From assembly GCF_900115845.1 (NCBI RefSeq), contig NZ_FOXX01000004.1, forward strand, positions 248,001 through 312,000: a stretch of 64,000 nucleotides of DNA. Direction: 5' to 3'. Shown one piece after another: positions 46,326-56,004 of the stretch; the stretch's first letter is position 1, and each line of letters begins with the position of its first letter. The notes beneath the pieces were generated by a model. It saw only the letters and a list, made by a program, of their open reading frames with translations. It searched no databases and was not told where the DNA came from. The position numbers were made by a program, and so were the translations under genes. The DNA comes from Priestia endophytica DSM 13796 (lineage in GTDB: Bacteria > Bacillota > Bacilli > Bacillales > Bacillaceae_H).

Positions 46326-46526
46326 ATGTATCTGCATCATCATCAAGATAAACTAGATTTTTTATCATCGTTAAAGGATTCAGAGGAGCCTTTTCCTAAG
46401 CAAGGCGTGAACCTACCAAAGAGAATGATTTACATGATGCAGAAATTTGGTTTACTTAAATATCCGTTCGTTATAGTAAATGGACTATTGGATGCGATAG
46501 GAAGAAGTTATTCAACAGTTCGCTAA
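46326..46526 (+). CDS. short open frame of unknown origin
   Basis: 66 codons (LDFLSSLKDSEEPFPKQG; MIYMMQKFGLLKYPFVIVNG) between the ureohydrolase and the YdcZ-type gene. No ribosome binding site precedes the ATG and I do not recognise the protein. It may be the C-terminal remnant of a longer gene. Confidence 0.3.
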   Translation: MYLHHHQDKLDFLSSLKDSEEPFPKQGVNLPKRMIYMMQKFGLLKYPFVIVNGLLDAIGRSYSTVR

Positions 46527-46630
46527 ACATTTAAAGACAGAAATCTAGATTGTTCAGTTTCTGTCTTTAAAAATAAACACATCGACTTTTTCGGGTATTT
46601 AAATGTAAGAAAATAGGAGAATTAAACATC

Positions 46631-47095
46631 ATGGGAACAATCATGGTTCTATTCACTTTATTGGGCGGTATCATGTTGAGCGCTCAATCATCGGTCAATG
46701 GTACATTTAGTCGAAAAGCTGGAACCATTGAAGCCACTCTTTTAACGTTTATAACGGGATCCATATTTCTAGCCATTTTAATTCTTTTCTTTGGCGAAGG
46801 AAATGTACTTAAAATACTAGAAGCACCGAAGTGGCAATTAAGTGCTGCATTTCTTGGTACTCTATATGGACTTTTCGTTATTACAGCTGTTCCAAAAATC
46901 GGCGTTATTGCAACCAATATAGCAGGAATTGTTGGTCAGCTTGTCATTGGTATTCTGATTGATCATTTTGGTTGGTTTAATAGTCTCATCTTCCTCTTTG
47001 ACTTAAAACGTTTTTTTGCACTACTATTCATGTTTGTTGCACTTTATTTTATTTATACAGGGAATAAACGATCCAGTGAAGAAACTTATGCCTAA
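46631..47095 (+). CDS. YdcZ-type DMT transporter (DUF606)
   Basis: 154 residues with five hydrophobic segments and the family signature GGIMLSAQSSVNGTFSRKAGTIEATLLTFITG near the N-terminus and GVIATNIAGIVGQLVIGILIDHFGWF in the middle. Length fits the single-repeat YdcZ family. Third frame of the MerR-controlled block, followed directly by a terminator. It may export a compound linked to the ureohydrolase. Confidence 0.87.
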   Translation: MGTIMVLFTLLGGIMLSAQSSVNGTFSRKAGTIEATLLTFITGSIFLAILILFFGEGNVLKILEAPKWQLSAAFLGTLYGLFVITAVPKIGVIATNIAGIVGQLVIGILIDHFGWFNSLIFLFDLKRFFALLFMFVALYFIYTGNKRSSEETYA

Positions 47096-47110
47096 CCTAT
47101 TTAAATCATG

Positions 47111-47155
47111 AAAAAAGCGCTGCAACCCTTACTTGTATGGTTTGCAGCGCTTTTC
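47111..47155 (+). terminator. terminator of the ureohydrolase-ydcZ operon
   Basis: AAAAGCGCTGCAA and TTGCAGCGCTTTT form a near-perfect stem, 20 bp after the ydcZ-like stop. Confidence 0.88.
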
Positions 47156-47290
47156 ATTAGAGAAGAGATAGACATATCCCTCCCTCAATTATCTACATCT
47201 TGTAACGATGTAGATTGCTAACGTATCTCTGTAAAAAAGAACATCGCCATCAAAGACATAAAACCTTTGTGAACCGAAGCTCTATTATAT

Positions 47291-47338
47291 TTTATAAAAT
47301 ATAATTTTTTAGTTAACATAACACGAATTATAAGTAGT
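47291..47338 (+). repeat. dif-like site 9
   Basis: AT-rich dyad TTTATAAAATATAAT (47291-47305), 5 bp spacer, arms AGTTAACATAA (47311-47321) and TTATAAGTAGT (47328-47338) around CACGAA. Confidence 0.72.
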
Positions 47339-47420
47339 TCCCTTATTTAAGGATGATCTCTTGTATCAGAATATAAATCCATTATGCTTGTTGACATCCC
47401 TGCATCACATAGAATAATTT

Positions 47421-48119
47421 TTATACTGATTTTCTCTCTTCATCTTTTAATATTTGCACCATTTCTTTCGCTTTTTCTAGATGAATTCCTTCGATCAGAC
47501 TATGGTTTTTTCTCACAGCCGTACCAAAATGATAATACCCCGTTTGTACTGTTGAATGAACAGAAAGAATATTGCTTGTATTTAACCCACTTCCAACCAA
47601 AATTGAAATATGCTTACATACTGTTTTCATTTTCTGAATGGTTTGCAAGCGACTGGAAAATTCATTATTTCCACCAGAAGTTAAAATAGTTGTTATTTCT
47701 TTGTATTGGGCTAATGTTTTAGCCGCTTGAACGGGACTGATTGTACAATCAATTGCTCGATGAAATGTAACCTCTATACCATTGCATTCCCTCAATAACT
47801 CTTCAAGCATGTGTTGGTTGACTTCATGTTTCTCATTCAACACTCCTAGTACAACACCATTTGCACCTAATGAACGGATTATTTTTATATCATTTTTCAT
47901 GATCGAAAAGTCGTCATGAGAGTAACAAAATGATTGGCTATGTGGCCTTACCATCACATTGACTGGAATGCTTACACGGTTAACTACGGCTTCGATTAAG
48001 GAGTGACTTGGTGTTAATCCTCCCTCTGTTAAAGCGGATACTAACTCAATCCGATCTGCCCCCGATTCTTCAATTAATAGAGCATCTTCTAACGTTGTCG
48101 CAATAAATTCTATGAACAT
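47421..48119 (-). CDS. cutC: CutC family protein
   Basis: 232 residues, TIM-barrel CutC with the family start EFIATTLEDALLIEESGADRIELVSALTEGGLTPS and the block INVMVRPHSQSFCYSHDDF. CutC was first linked to copper tolerance, but enzymatic activity is unproven. AAGGAAGG precedes the ATG. It is the only gene between dif-like sites 9 and 10. Confidence 0.92.
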   Translation of the reverse strand: MFIEFIATTLEDALLIEESGADRIELVSALTEGGLTPSHSLIEAVVNRVSIPVNVMVRPHSQSFCYSHDDFSIMKNDIKIIRSLGANGVVLGVLNEKHEVNQHMLEELLRECNGIEVTFHRAIDCTISPVQAAKTLAQYKEITTILTSGGNNEFSSRLQTIQKMKTVCKHISILVGSGLNTSNILSVHSTVQTGYYHFGTAVRKNHSLIEGIHLEKAKEMVQILKDEERKSV

Positions 48120-48251
48120 AGTATCAACCTTCCTTTTATGCTGACTTCTTCTCTTCTTTATACTTTTGACGGTAAGAGAGTTTAATAAAAGGGTACCATA
48201 CTAATCTCCATTCGTTATAACAACTCCTTACTAATAAAAGAGGTATCAATA

Positions 48252-48299
48252 ATCATACTATATACAAACTTAGTTTACATAAAGCATGTTAGGGAAAGC
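48252..48299 (+). repeat. dif-like site 10
   Basis: Degenerate 15-mer ending TATATACA, spacer AACTT, arms AGTTTACATAA (48272-48282, identical to the XerD-side arm of B. subtilis dif) and TTAGGGAAAGC (48289-48299) around AGCATG. A hairpin CCCCTACTCC/GGTGCAGGGG follows at 48306-48331. Confidence 0.75.
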
Positions 48300-48589
48300 A
48301 AAAAATCCCCCTACTCCTATAGGTGCAGGGGTTTCTATGTAGCGTAAAATATTAGAGAAAGAGGGTTACTTTCTCACCTAATACTTTATTACCCATTCAT
48401 AAATGGAAACTTTGGGTTTCATGGCTTTTATCTAGTTTATTTATTATTTTTTTATGGTTAATATTTCTTCCCCTATCCCTAAGTAGAAGGTACTTTATTC
48501 TCTGAAAAATAAAAAGGTAACCTATAGAGTCTATAAATCACTCTTTTATTTAAGCTTTTCTAATAAGGCCTATTTAATACTTTTTTAGC

Positions 48590-48637
48590 TGTATACGATA
48601 TACAAAAGTAGTTAACATAAAACATGTTTAAGAAAGT
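48590..48637 (+). repeat. dif-like site 11
   Basis: Perfect palindrome TGTATA-CGA-TATACA (48590-48604), spacer AAAGT, arms AGTTAACATAA (48610-48620) and TTTAAGAAAGT (48627-48637) around AACATG. The hairpin AAAAGCTCAAA/TTTGAGCTTTTT (48641-48682) follows. Confidence 0.78.
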
Positions 48638-48879
48638 AATAAAAGCTCAAACACGTTGAATAACAACGAATTTGAGCTTTTTCTTGTCCTTTAATTATAC
48701 TTTTCCAGGCGTCTAGAAGCTCAATTGATATTTATCACTTTTGGGTGTTAAAGAGTTGGATCATTTTTATGTTTCGAATAAAAATTTTTTAAAAAAATGA
48801 TTCATCATGAATCGCTTCCGCAAAAGATTCTACTATTTTACCTTTCTTCACAGGACCCCCCCTCGTATAGAACCAAATA
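48638..48879. other. 3' flank of the leucine degradation operon
   Basis: Contains the site-11 hairpin and tail. At 48787-48860 the minus strand reads GPVKKGKIVESFAEAIHDES before a stop, a possible C-terminal remnant of another gene next to a run of C that may have slipped. The region 48300-48589 between sites 10 and 11 holds hairpins but no gene. Confidence 0.4.
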
Positions 48880-50418
48880 TTATACTGGATAGACTGGGTG
48901 CTTACGCTCAGAAAAGATTAAATATTTTGAAGAATATACTTCAAAGCGTTTAATTAACTCGTCGCGCAGTGAGTTTGCCGGAATAACTCCATCAATAACC
49001 ATTTCTGAAGCAAGCCGGTAAATATCGATATCTTCTTTATATTCCTCGCGCTTTTCAGCGATAAATGCAGCCCTCTCTTCTTCAGGTAATGAAGCAATTT
49101 TGTTGGCATACACTGCATTGACGGCTGCTTCTGGTCCCATTACGGCAATCGAAGCGGAAGGTAAAGCCAGACAAGCATCTGGTTCAAACGCCGGGCCGGC
49201 CATGGCATATAGACCTGCACCATAAGCCTTTCGAACGATAACAGAGATCTTTGGCACACTTGCCTCCGACATTGCAGAAATCATTTTTGCACCATGGCGA
49301 ATGATTCCTGCCCGTTCTACCTTTGTGCCAATCATAAATCCAGGCACATCAACCAGGAACAATAACGGAATATGGTATGCATCACAAAGATTAATAAATT
49401 TCGCAGCTTTGTCAGCAGTATCATGGAACAGCACGCCGCCCTTTACACGAGGCTGATTGGCTATGATACCGACAGGTTTTCCGTCCATGCGGGCAAGACC
49501 TGTAATAAGCTCGGTAGCAAATAGTTTCTTAATCTCAAAGAAAGAACCTTCATCAATAATTCCATTAACAAGGTCATGCATATTAAATGGAGAGTTTTGA
49601 TTTGCCGGAATCAGCTCTTCCAATGATCTCTTCATTTGTTTAGGTGCCGCTGCCTCATGAACCGGCGGCTTTTCTGAAAAATTTGCCGGGAAGTAAGAAA
49701 GATAATTGCGGGCAATGGTAATGGCTTCCTCTTCGTTTTTAGCGAGTACATCACCGCACCCTGATACTGAACAATGCATGCGAGCACCGCCCATTTCTTC
49801 CAATGTAACTTTTTCCCCGATAACCATTTCGGCCATTCGTGGCGAGCCAAGGTACATTGATGCGTTTTTATCTACCATGATAACGATGTCGCAAAACGCC
49901 GGGATATAAGCACCACCTGCGGCAGATGGACCAAACAGAAGACAAATTTGCGGTACTTTTCCAGATAGTTTCACTTGATTGTAAAAAATTCTGCCTGCCC
50001 CGCGGCGCCCAGGAAACATTTCTACCTGATCTGTAATCCGTGCTCCTGCTGAATCTACTAAATAAATTAATGGTACACGAAGTTTCTCAGCTGTTTCTTG
50101 AATTCTAATGATTTTCTCAACCGTTCGTGATCCCCAGGAACCAGCTTTAATGGTTGAATCATTAGCCATCACACAAACAACCTGGCCATTAATCTTCCCC
50201 ATCCCTGTCACAACGCCATCGGCAGGAAGTTCCCCCGCCATGTAGTTTGCAAATAGCGCATCCTCTAGTTCAAAGCCGGGATCGAATAACTGTTTTAAAC
50301 GGTCTCGAACAAAAAGTTTGCCTTGTTCTATGTTTTTTTGATGATACTTAGAAGGGCCGCCCTTTTTAATCTGTTCTACTCTTTCTTCAAGTATTTGTTG
50401 TAGAGGTTTCATATCCAT
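48880..50418 (-). CDS. yngE: methylcrotonyl-CoA carboxylase carboxyltransferase subunit (YngE)
   Basis: Transfers CO2 from biotin to 3-methylcrotonyl-CoA in leucine degradation. 512 residues with two crotonase-like carboxyltransferase domains (about 30-260 and 275-510), including GRRGAGRIFYNQVKLSGKVPQICLLFGPSAAGGAYIP and VDVPGFMIGTKVERAGIIRHGAKM. Works with the biotin carboxylase and the small biotin carrier encoded upstream. It is last of the seven-gene leftward operon. GAGGAGG lies 7 nt before the ATG. Confidence 0.9.
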   Translation of the reverse strand: MDMKPLQQILEERVEQIKKGGPSKYHQKNIEQGKLFVRDRLKQLFDPGFELEDALFANYMAGELPADGVVTGMGKINGQVVCVMANDSTIKAGSWGSRTVEKIIRIQETAEKLRVPLIYLVDSAGARITDQVEMFPGRRGAGRIFYNQVKLSGKVPQICLLFGPSAAGGAYIPAFCDIVIMVDKNASMYLGSPRMAEMVIGEKVTLEEMGGARMHCSVSGCGDVLAKNEEEAITIARNYLSYFPANFSEKPPVHEAAAPKQMKRSLEELIPANQNSPFNMHDLVNGIIDEGSFFEIKKLFATELITGLARMDGKPVGIIANQPRVKGGVLFHDTADKAAKFINLCDAYHIPLLFLVDVPGFMIGTKVERAGIIRHGAKMISAMSEASVPKISVIVRKAYGAGLYAMAGPAFEPDACLALPSASIAVMGPEAAVNAVYANKIASLPEEERAAFIAEKREEYKEDIDIYRLASEMVIDGVIPANSLRDELIKRFEVYSSKYLIFSERKHPVYPV

Positions 50419-50448
50419 TGTCTTTCCTCCTCTATTAATCCCGTTTTC

Positions 50449-51231
50449 TTATTCTCCAACATATATGGGAGTTCTTTTTTCCTTAAAGGCCTGTAATCCT
50501 TCTAAACGATCTTTCGATGGAATCGTCACTTCATAGGCACTTTGCTCAATGGCAAGACCGGTGTTAATATCAACATCATAGCCTTTATCAATGGCGAACT
50601 TTGCTTGTGTGATGGCAATTGGACCATTCCGGACAATTTGCCCTGCGATTTCCAAAGCTTTTTCCATCAAATGATTTGAAGGAACCGTATACTCTACTAA
50701 TCCAATCTCTAAGGCTTCTGCTGCATCAATACGTCTCGCTGTAAAAATAAGTTCCTTAGCCCTTCCCTTTCCTATTAATCTCGGTAAACGTTGCGTCCCG
50801 CCTGCACCCGGAATAATTCCCAGTGAGGTTTCCGTTAGACCCAGCTTCGCTGTTTCAGAGGCAATACGGATATCACAAGCCAGTGCAAGTTCTGTTCCCC
50901 CGCCAAATGCAACACCATTCACAGCCGCAATAATTGGCTGCGGTAATGCTTCTAAATTATTGATATTCCCACGGATCAAGGAAAGGGTCTTCCGTACCTG
51001 AACGTGTTCCATATCTGCGCGTTCTTTTAAATCAGCACCCGCGCAAAAGGACTTTTCTCCAGCCCCTGTAATCACTACACAACGGATTGTCCGGTCATAT
51101 TTACATAATAGAACCGCTTCTTGGAGTTCCCCTAACATTTGAAGGGATAAAGCATTGGCCGCTTCAGGGCGATTTAATGTAATCATCACGATTCCGTTTT
51201 CCAGCCTGTTAACTAATATCGTTTTATCCAT
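50449..51231 (-). CDS. yngF: enoyl-CoA hydratase family, methylglutaconyl-CoA hydratase (YngF)
   Basis: 260 residues from ATG 51231, after GGAAGGTG; the frame extends 30 codons further but that part overlaps the preceding gene. Crotonase fold with oxyanion-hole segments AGEKSFCAGADLKER and AVNGVAFGGGTELALACDIRIA, and the catalytic-glutamate region TETSLGIIPGAGGTQRLPRLIG. It hydrates 3-methylglutaconyl-CoA to HMG-CoA by operon logic. 13 bp after yngG. Confidence 0.92.
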   Translation of the reverse strand: MDKTILVNRLENGIVMITLNRPEAANALSLQMLGELQEAVLLCKYDRTIRCVVITGAGEKSFCAGADLKERADMEHVQVRKTLSLIRGNINNLEALPQPIIAAVNGVAFGGGTELALACDIRIASETAKLGLTETSLGIIPGAGGTQRLPRLIGKGRAKELIFTARRIDAAEALEIGLVEYTVPSNHLMEKALEIAGQIVRNGPIAITQAKFAIDKGYDVDINTGLAIEQSAYEVTIPSKDRLEGLQAFKEKRTPIYVGE

Positions 51232-51244
51232 ATTTTCACCTTCC

Positions 51245-52171
51245 TCACCAGGTATTTTCACACGTGCTGTTGTATTTGGAGATTGAAGCTTGAAGACTTT
51301 TACTAGGTAAAGGTCTGCCAATCTTCTTCTGAATAAATTGGGATGCAGATAAAAGCTTTTCCTGATCTACCCTAGTGTGGATTCCCATCCCGTGAAGCAT
51401 ATAAAGTAAATCATCAGTTGCCACATTACCTGATGCTCCAGGCGCATAAGGGCATCCTCCTAATCCTCCAATGGAAGAATCAAAAGTGGTAATACCCATT
51501 TCTAACGATACTAGAACGTTAGCTAAGGCTGTTCCCCGTGTATCATGAAAGTGCATCGCTAATTTATCTGCTGGGAATTTTTTTAAGAAAACTTCCAACA
51601 ATTCTTGGACTTGCTTTGGATTCGCAACACCGATCGTATCTCCGAGTGACAGCTCCTTAATCCCCATCTCAAATAAGGTTTCCGAAACTCTTATAACCAT
51701 ATCTATATCAACGGCCCCTTCATACGGGCATCCAAAAACAGTAGAAACATAACCTCTGCTGGATTTTCCTGCTGCAAGGGTTTTTTGGACCAGATCTCTC
51801 AGGATAGGGAATGTATTACTAATCGATTTATTAATATTTTTTAGATTATGAGTTTCGCTGGCTGACATAAATACAGCTACTTCATCAATGTTCGCTTCAA
51901 ACGCCCGCTCCAACCCTTGTTGGTTTGGAACGAGAGCCGTATAGGTTACACCAGGTACTCTTGTAATGCCTGTTGCAACTGCAGCAGCATCTGAAAGGGC
52001 AGGAATCCATTTCGAATTGACAAAGGAGGTAATCTCAATCTCTTTTAAGCCACTAGCAGACAATTGATTAATCAAGGAAATTTTATCCTCTGTTGAAATA
52101 AAACCCTTTTCGTTTTGCAATCCATCCCGTGGACCAACCTCTTTAATGGTTATATTCGTGGGCCATTTCAT
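51245..52171 (-). CDS. yngG: hydroxymethylglutaryl-CoA lyase (YngG)
   Basis: Cleaves HMG-CoA to acetyl-CoA and acetoacetate. 308 residues from ATG 52171, with AGGGG 8 nt upstream; the 14-codon upstream extension would overlap the biotin carrier gene. DRE-TIM barrel with IKEVGPRDGLQNE, LAMHFHDTRGTALANV and the catalytic loop SSIGGLGGCPYAPGASGNVATDD carrying the essential Cys. Fifth in the operon. Confidence 0.95.
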   Translation of the reverse strand: MKWPTNITIKEVGPRDGLQNEKGFISTEDKISLINQLSASGLKEIEITSFVNSKWIPALSDAAAVATGITRVPGVTYTALVPNQQGLERAFEANIDEVAVFMSASETHNLKNINKSISNTFPILRDLVQKTLAAGKSSRGYVSTVFGCPYEGAVDIDMVIRVSETLFEMGIKELSLGDTIGVANPKQVQELLEVFLKKFPADKLAMHFHDTRGTALANVLVSLEMGITTFDSSIGGLGGCPYAPGASGNVATDDLLYMLHGMGIHTRVDQEKLLSASQFIQKKIGRPLPSKSLQASISKYNSTCENTW

Positions 52172-52205
52172 TGATTCATCCCCTTTCCTCCGATGATTTG
52201 AGGAT

Positions 52206-52418
52206 TTATTCAACTTTTACAATAGTGTCTCCTTCATTCACAAAGTCGCCCTCGTTCACTTTTACTTCTTTAACAGTCCCATCGAATTCGGCTGCAATCG
52301 GAATTTCCATTTTCATTGATTCTAAAATCACGACATCCTGGCCTTCTTCGACTTGATCTCCAACCTTAACAAGTACCTTCCATACATTTCCTGCCATGCT
52401 TGCTACGATTTCACTCAT
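52206..52418 (-). CDS. yngHB: biotin carboxyl carrier protein (YngHB)
   Basis: 70 residues, a stand-alone biotinyl domain with the modified Lys in VILESMKMEIPIAAE. ATG 52418 is chosen over the preceding ATG by spacing to AGGAGG. It carries carboxybiotin between the biotin carboxylase and YngE. Confidence 0.95.
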   Translation of the reverse strand: MSEIVASMAGNVWKVLVKVGDQVEEGQDVVILESMKMEIPIAAEFDGTVKEVKVNEGDFVNEGDTIVKVE

Positions 52419-52429
52419 CATGATTCCTC

Positions 52430-53791
52430 CTATTTTATGTTATTTGCTTTTTTAATTTTCAAATACTTTCCAACAAAGTCCGTTGTCGTATCACCTGAAC
52501 GGAATGCCGGGTGAGCAATGACCTCTTCCAGCATTGGTATATTTGTTTTAATTCCTTCGATATGATAATCTGCTAATGCATCCTGCAGACGATTTATTGC
52601 ATCGTCGCGATCGCTCCCTTTTACAATGAGCTTCGCAATCATTGGGTCATAAAAAGGAGTAACTGAAGATTGATCATGAACCCCTAATTCATGACGAATT
52701 CCAGGTCCGTTCGGCAATTCTAATTTGGTGATTTTCCCCGGAGAAGGAAAAAATGTTTTTGGATCCTCTGCGTAAATTCTGACTTCAATCGCATGACCCT
52801 TACGTTTTACCTCTTCCTGAGAAAAATCCAGCGCTTCATCCCCTGCAATTTTCAATTGTTTTTCCACTAAGTCCAAACCTGTAATTTCTTCTGTAACTGG
52901 ATGTTCCACCTGCAAACGGGTATTCATTTCAAGAAAATAAAAATTTTGCTCTTCATCTACTAAAAACTCAATTGTTCCTGCGTTTTTATACCCAATTGAT
53001 TTTGCCGCTTTTACTGCCGCCTCCCCCATTTTGCTGCGGGTAGTTTCAGAAAGAAAGGATGATGGAGCTTCCTCGACGACTTTTTGATGGCGACGTTGGA
53101 TCGAACATTCACGTTCCCATAGATAAACGGTATTGCCAAATCCGTCTGCTAGAATTTGAATTTCAATATGCCTAGGGTTTTCCACAAATTTTTCAACGTA
53201 CATGGCACCATCGCCAAAGAAATCAGTAGCCCGTTTTTGGTTCCCCGCAAATGCTTTGCGGATTTCATCCCCGCTACGGACAACCTGCATTCCAATTCCG
53301 CCTCCTCCAGCGGAAGCTTTTAGCATCACAGGATAACCAATACGGTCCGCCGCTTCTACCGCTTCCTCTGCATCTGCCAAAGGGTAGGTAATCCCGGGAA
53401 CAACTGGGACTCCTGCTTCTTCCATCGCTTTTCGTGATTCAATCTTGCTGCCCATTTTGGAGATAACCTTTGGAGAAGGTCCAATGAATATCAGTCCTTC
53501 CTCCTCACAGCGCCGAGCAAATTCGGCATTTTCGGAAAGCAGGCCGTATCCAGGGTGAATAGCCTCTGCTTTTGTTAAACGGGCGACTTCTAAAATTTTA
53601 TCGATGTTTAAATAACTTTCTGCTACACGCGAACCTCCAATTAAATAGGCATCATCCGCCATTTTTACATGGGGAGCATCCGCATCAGCTTCTGAGTGTA
53701 CAGCAACTGTAATAATCCCTAGGGCCTTGCATGTCCGGATTACCCGAACAGCAATTTCACCACGATTAGCAATCAAAACCTTTTTGAACAT
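52430..53791 (-). CDS. yngH: biotin carboxylase subunit (YngH)
   Basis: ATP-dependent carboxylation of biotin in the methylcrotonyl-CoA carboxylase. 453 residues from ATG 53791, with GGGTGG about 5 nt upstream. N-terminal FKKVLIANRGEIAVRVIRTCK, ATP-grasp with MLKASAGGGGIGMQVV, catalytic EMNTRLQVEHPVTE and C-terminal lid. It lacks a carrier domain, which is supplied by the next gene 11 bp downstream. Confidence 0.95.
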   Translation of the reverse strand: MFKKVLIANRGEIAVRVIRTCKALGIITVAVHSEADADAPHVKMADDAYLIGGSRVAESYLNIDKILEVARLTKAEAIHPGYGLLSENAEFARRCEEEGLIFIGPSPKVISKMGSKIESRKAMEEAGVPVVPGITYPLADAEEAVEAADRIGYPVMLKASAGGGGIGMQVVRSGDEIRKAFAGNQKRATDFFGDGAMYVEKFVENPRHIEIQILADGFGNTVYLWERECSIQRRHQKVVEEAPSSFLSETTRSKMGEAAVKAAKSIGYKNAGTIEFLVDEEQNFYFLEMNTRLQVEHPVTEEITGLDLVEKQLKIAGDEALDFSQEEVKRKGHAIEVRIYAEDPKTFFPSPGKITKLELPNGPGIRHELGVHDQSSVTPFYDPMIAKLIVKGSDRDDAINRLQDALADYHIEGIKTNIPMLEEVIAHPAFRSGDTTTDFVGKYLKIKKANNIK

Positions 53792-54002
53792 CCTTTCCAC
53801 CCTTTCTATCCTTTATTTAATGCGTTCTTTGCGTATCTCATGAAGGTTAAATTTTTAGGTTATGGAGAGATGTGAATCTATCTATACCTTCATCTTTAAC
53901 TGCCAATCTAGTGATTACAAAGAGAAGGATTAGATGAAACCAGCCATTTTCCGATCATTTTCCGAACAAATGACTGGCCCGAATAAAACATTATATAGCT
54001 GA

Positions 54003-55958
54003 TCATTTATCAGCAACGATCTTCTGTATTTCTACAACAGTTGATGGGTCTTCAAGTCCTGTAATGTCACCAGCTACCTTTCCTGTTGCAACAATTTCTT
54101 TTAATAAACGCCGCATAATTTTTCCACTTACTGTTTTCGGTAACATATTAGTCATAATTATTGCTTTTGGACTGGCAATCTTACCAATTTGTTGGATAAT
54201 ATTATTATTTATCCGTTCTATTATCTCTTTGGTGCCTTCAAAACCATCAGCCAGACGGGCAAATACTAAAGGAACTTCCCCTTTTATTTCATCAGGAATC
54301 CCAATGACAGCGCATTCAAAAACTCCTTCGCATTCAAGTACAGCACTTTCCATTTCCAACGTACTTAACCGATGCCCCGCCACATTAAATACGTCATCAG
54401 AACGGCCAACTACCCATATATATCCATCTTCATCTACCAATGCAAGATCGCTGGCATAATAACTGCCTTCTACTTGGCTAAAATAGGATGCGTAATATCG
54501 CTCCGGTTCTTTCCAAAGTGTACGGCACATCATAGGAAATGGTTTTCTAATCACTAAGTTTCCTAACTGACCAGTTTTAACTGGATTGCCTTCTTCATCA
54601 ACAACATCAAAAACTGCACCTAAAAATTGAGTACCTGAGGAACCAGGTTTCATTGGCGTCAGCCAGGCTGCTCCTGCGATAGGAGATCCCGCTGTTTCGG
54701 TTTGCCCCCAAGTATTATTGATATATACCTTTTTCTTTCCTAAAACTTCATATGTCCAATGCCATGTTTCAGTATCAAAAGGTTCTCCCACAAGAGAAAT
54801 GACATCAAGACAAGATAAATCAAATTGCTCTAATGGTTTTTCTCCCATACTTTTTAACATTCTCAATGCAGTTGGGGCGGTAAATAACTTATTCACCCGG
54901 TATTTTTCAATAATTTGATAAAAGCGATTCTTTTCTGGATAATCAACTGCTCCTTCATAGACAACGGTTGTTACCCCATTCGCTAAAGCACCAGTAATAC
55001 CCCAAATATGCATCGTTAACCAGCCGATATCAGCAGTACACCAGAAAACATCATCATTGTGGTGATCCATATGATACTTGGCATATGTGTAATTTTGAGT
55101 GACAAAAGCCATCCCAGAATGGACGACACCTTTAGGCTTTCCTGTCGTACCACTTGTATAGAACACAATCCCGCTCTCATTCGCTTCTATTCTCTCAGGT
55201 TCACAAACGATGCTTGCCGTTTTTGTAAGCTCGTGCCACCAGTAATCACGCCCCTCTTTCATTTGAACCTCTAAACCTAAACGATCGACAACAATGACTG
55301 CTTCAACAGAGGGGATAGTTGGTGCAACGTAATCGACTTTTTCTTTTAATCGAATGGCTTTACCTCGACGTTCTGTTGCATCTGCAGTTACCACTACTTT
55401 TGGCCCAAAGTTAATGAGACGGTCTTTCAATGATTTTTCGGAATAACCTGAGAAAATAGTGTTGTAAATAGCACCAATACGAAAACACGCTAACACGGCA
55501 ATAAATGCTTCTGCGAGATTTGGAAGAAAAACAGCTACACAATCACCTTTTTTTACACCGAATGACCGAAGAACATTCGCAAATCGATTTACTTCCCCAA
55601 GAAGCATATTATAGGTGTAAAATTTTGTGTCCCCGTTTTCACCCTCCCAAATGAGAGCTGTCCGGTTGCCCGCCCCATTAACTATATGCCGGTCAAGTAA
55701 ATTGACACTTGGGTTGCTAATGCCGTCGACAAAAAAACGAAAATCAGGGAGTTGTCCACTAATGGTTTCATTCCAAGGTTCATACCATACAAGATCACGG
55801 GCTGCGCTATCCCAAAAGGCGGCAGGATCTTCTTGGGATTGTCGAAGAAGTTCTTGAAAAGCTTCTATGCTTCCAATGGAGGTAGAGCGTACCTTTTCTT
55901 TGTTAGGAAAAATAAGTTTACTGTTTGCAACCACTTGTAAAATCCCATTGATATCCAT
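54003..55958 (-). CDS. acyl-CoA synthetase of the Acs/acetoacetyl-CoA type
   Basis: 651 residues, ANL superfamily. AMP-binding motif IVFYTSGTTGKPKGVVHSG, NNTWGQTETAGSP, and the C-terminal lysine motif LPKTVSGKIMRR. The length and the N-terminal region (WYEPWNETISGQ, RFFVDG) fit AcsA/PrpE-type enzymes rather than the roughly 550-residue B. subtilis YngI found at this position in related operons. It could activate acetoacetate released by YngG, or isovalerate feeding the pathway. AAAGGAG lies 7 nt before the ATG. Confidence 0.85.
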   Translation of the reverse strand: MDINGILQVVANSKLIFPNKEKVRSTSIGSIEAFQELLRQSQEDPAAFWDSAARDLVWYEPWNETISGQLPDFRFFVDGISNPSVNLLDRHIVNGAGNRTALIWEGENGDTKFYTYNMLLGEVNRFANVLRSFGVKKGDCVAVFLPNLAEAFIAVLACFRIGAIYNTIFSGYSEKSLKDRLINFGPKVVVTADATERRGKAIRLKEKVDYVAPTIPSVEAVIVVDRLGLEVQMKEGRDYWWHELTKTASIVCEPERIEANESGIVFYTSGTTGKPKGVVHSGMAFVTQNYTYAKYHMDHHNDDVFWCTADIGWLTMHIWGITGALANGVTTVVYEGAVDYPEKNRFYQIIEKYRVNKLFTAPTALRMLKSMGEKPLEQFDLSCLDVISLVGEPFDTETWHWTYEVLGKKKVYINNTWGQTETAGSPIAGAAWLTPMKPGSSGTQFLGAVFDVVDEEGNPVKTGQLGNLVIRKPFPMMCRTLWKEPERYYASYFSQVEGSYYASDLALVDEDGYIWVVGRSDDVFNVAGHRLSTLEMESAVLECEGVFECAVIGIPDEIKGEVPLVFARLADGFEGTKEIIERINNNIIQQIGKIASPKAIIMTNMLPKTVSGKIMRRLLKEIVATGKVAGDITGLEDPSTVVEIQKIVADK

Positions 55959-56004
55959 GGAGTTACTCCTTTATCATGTTTTGAAAGCCATTACAAAAAT
56001 GTAT

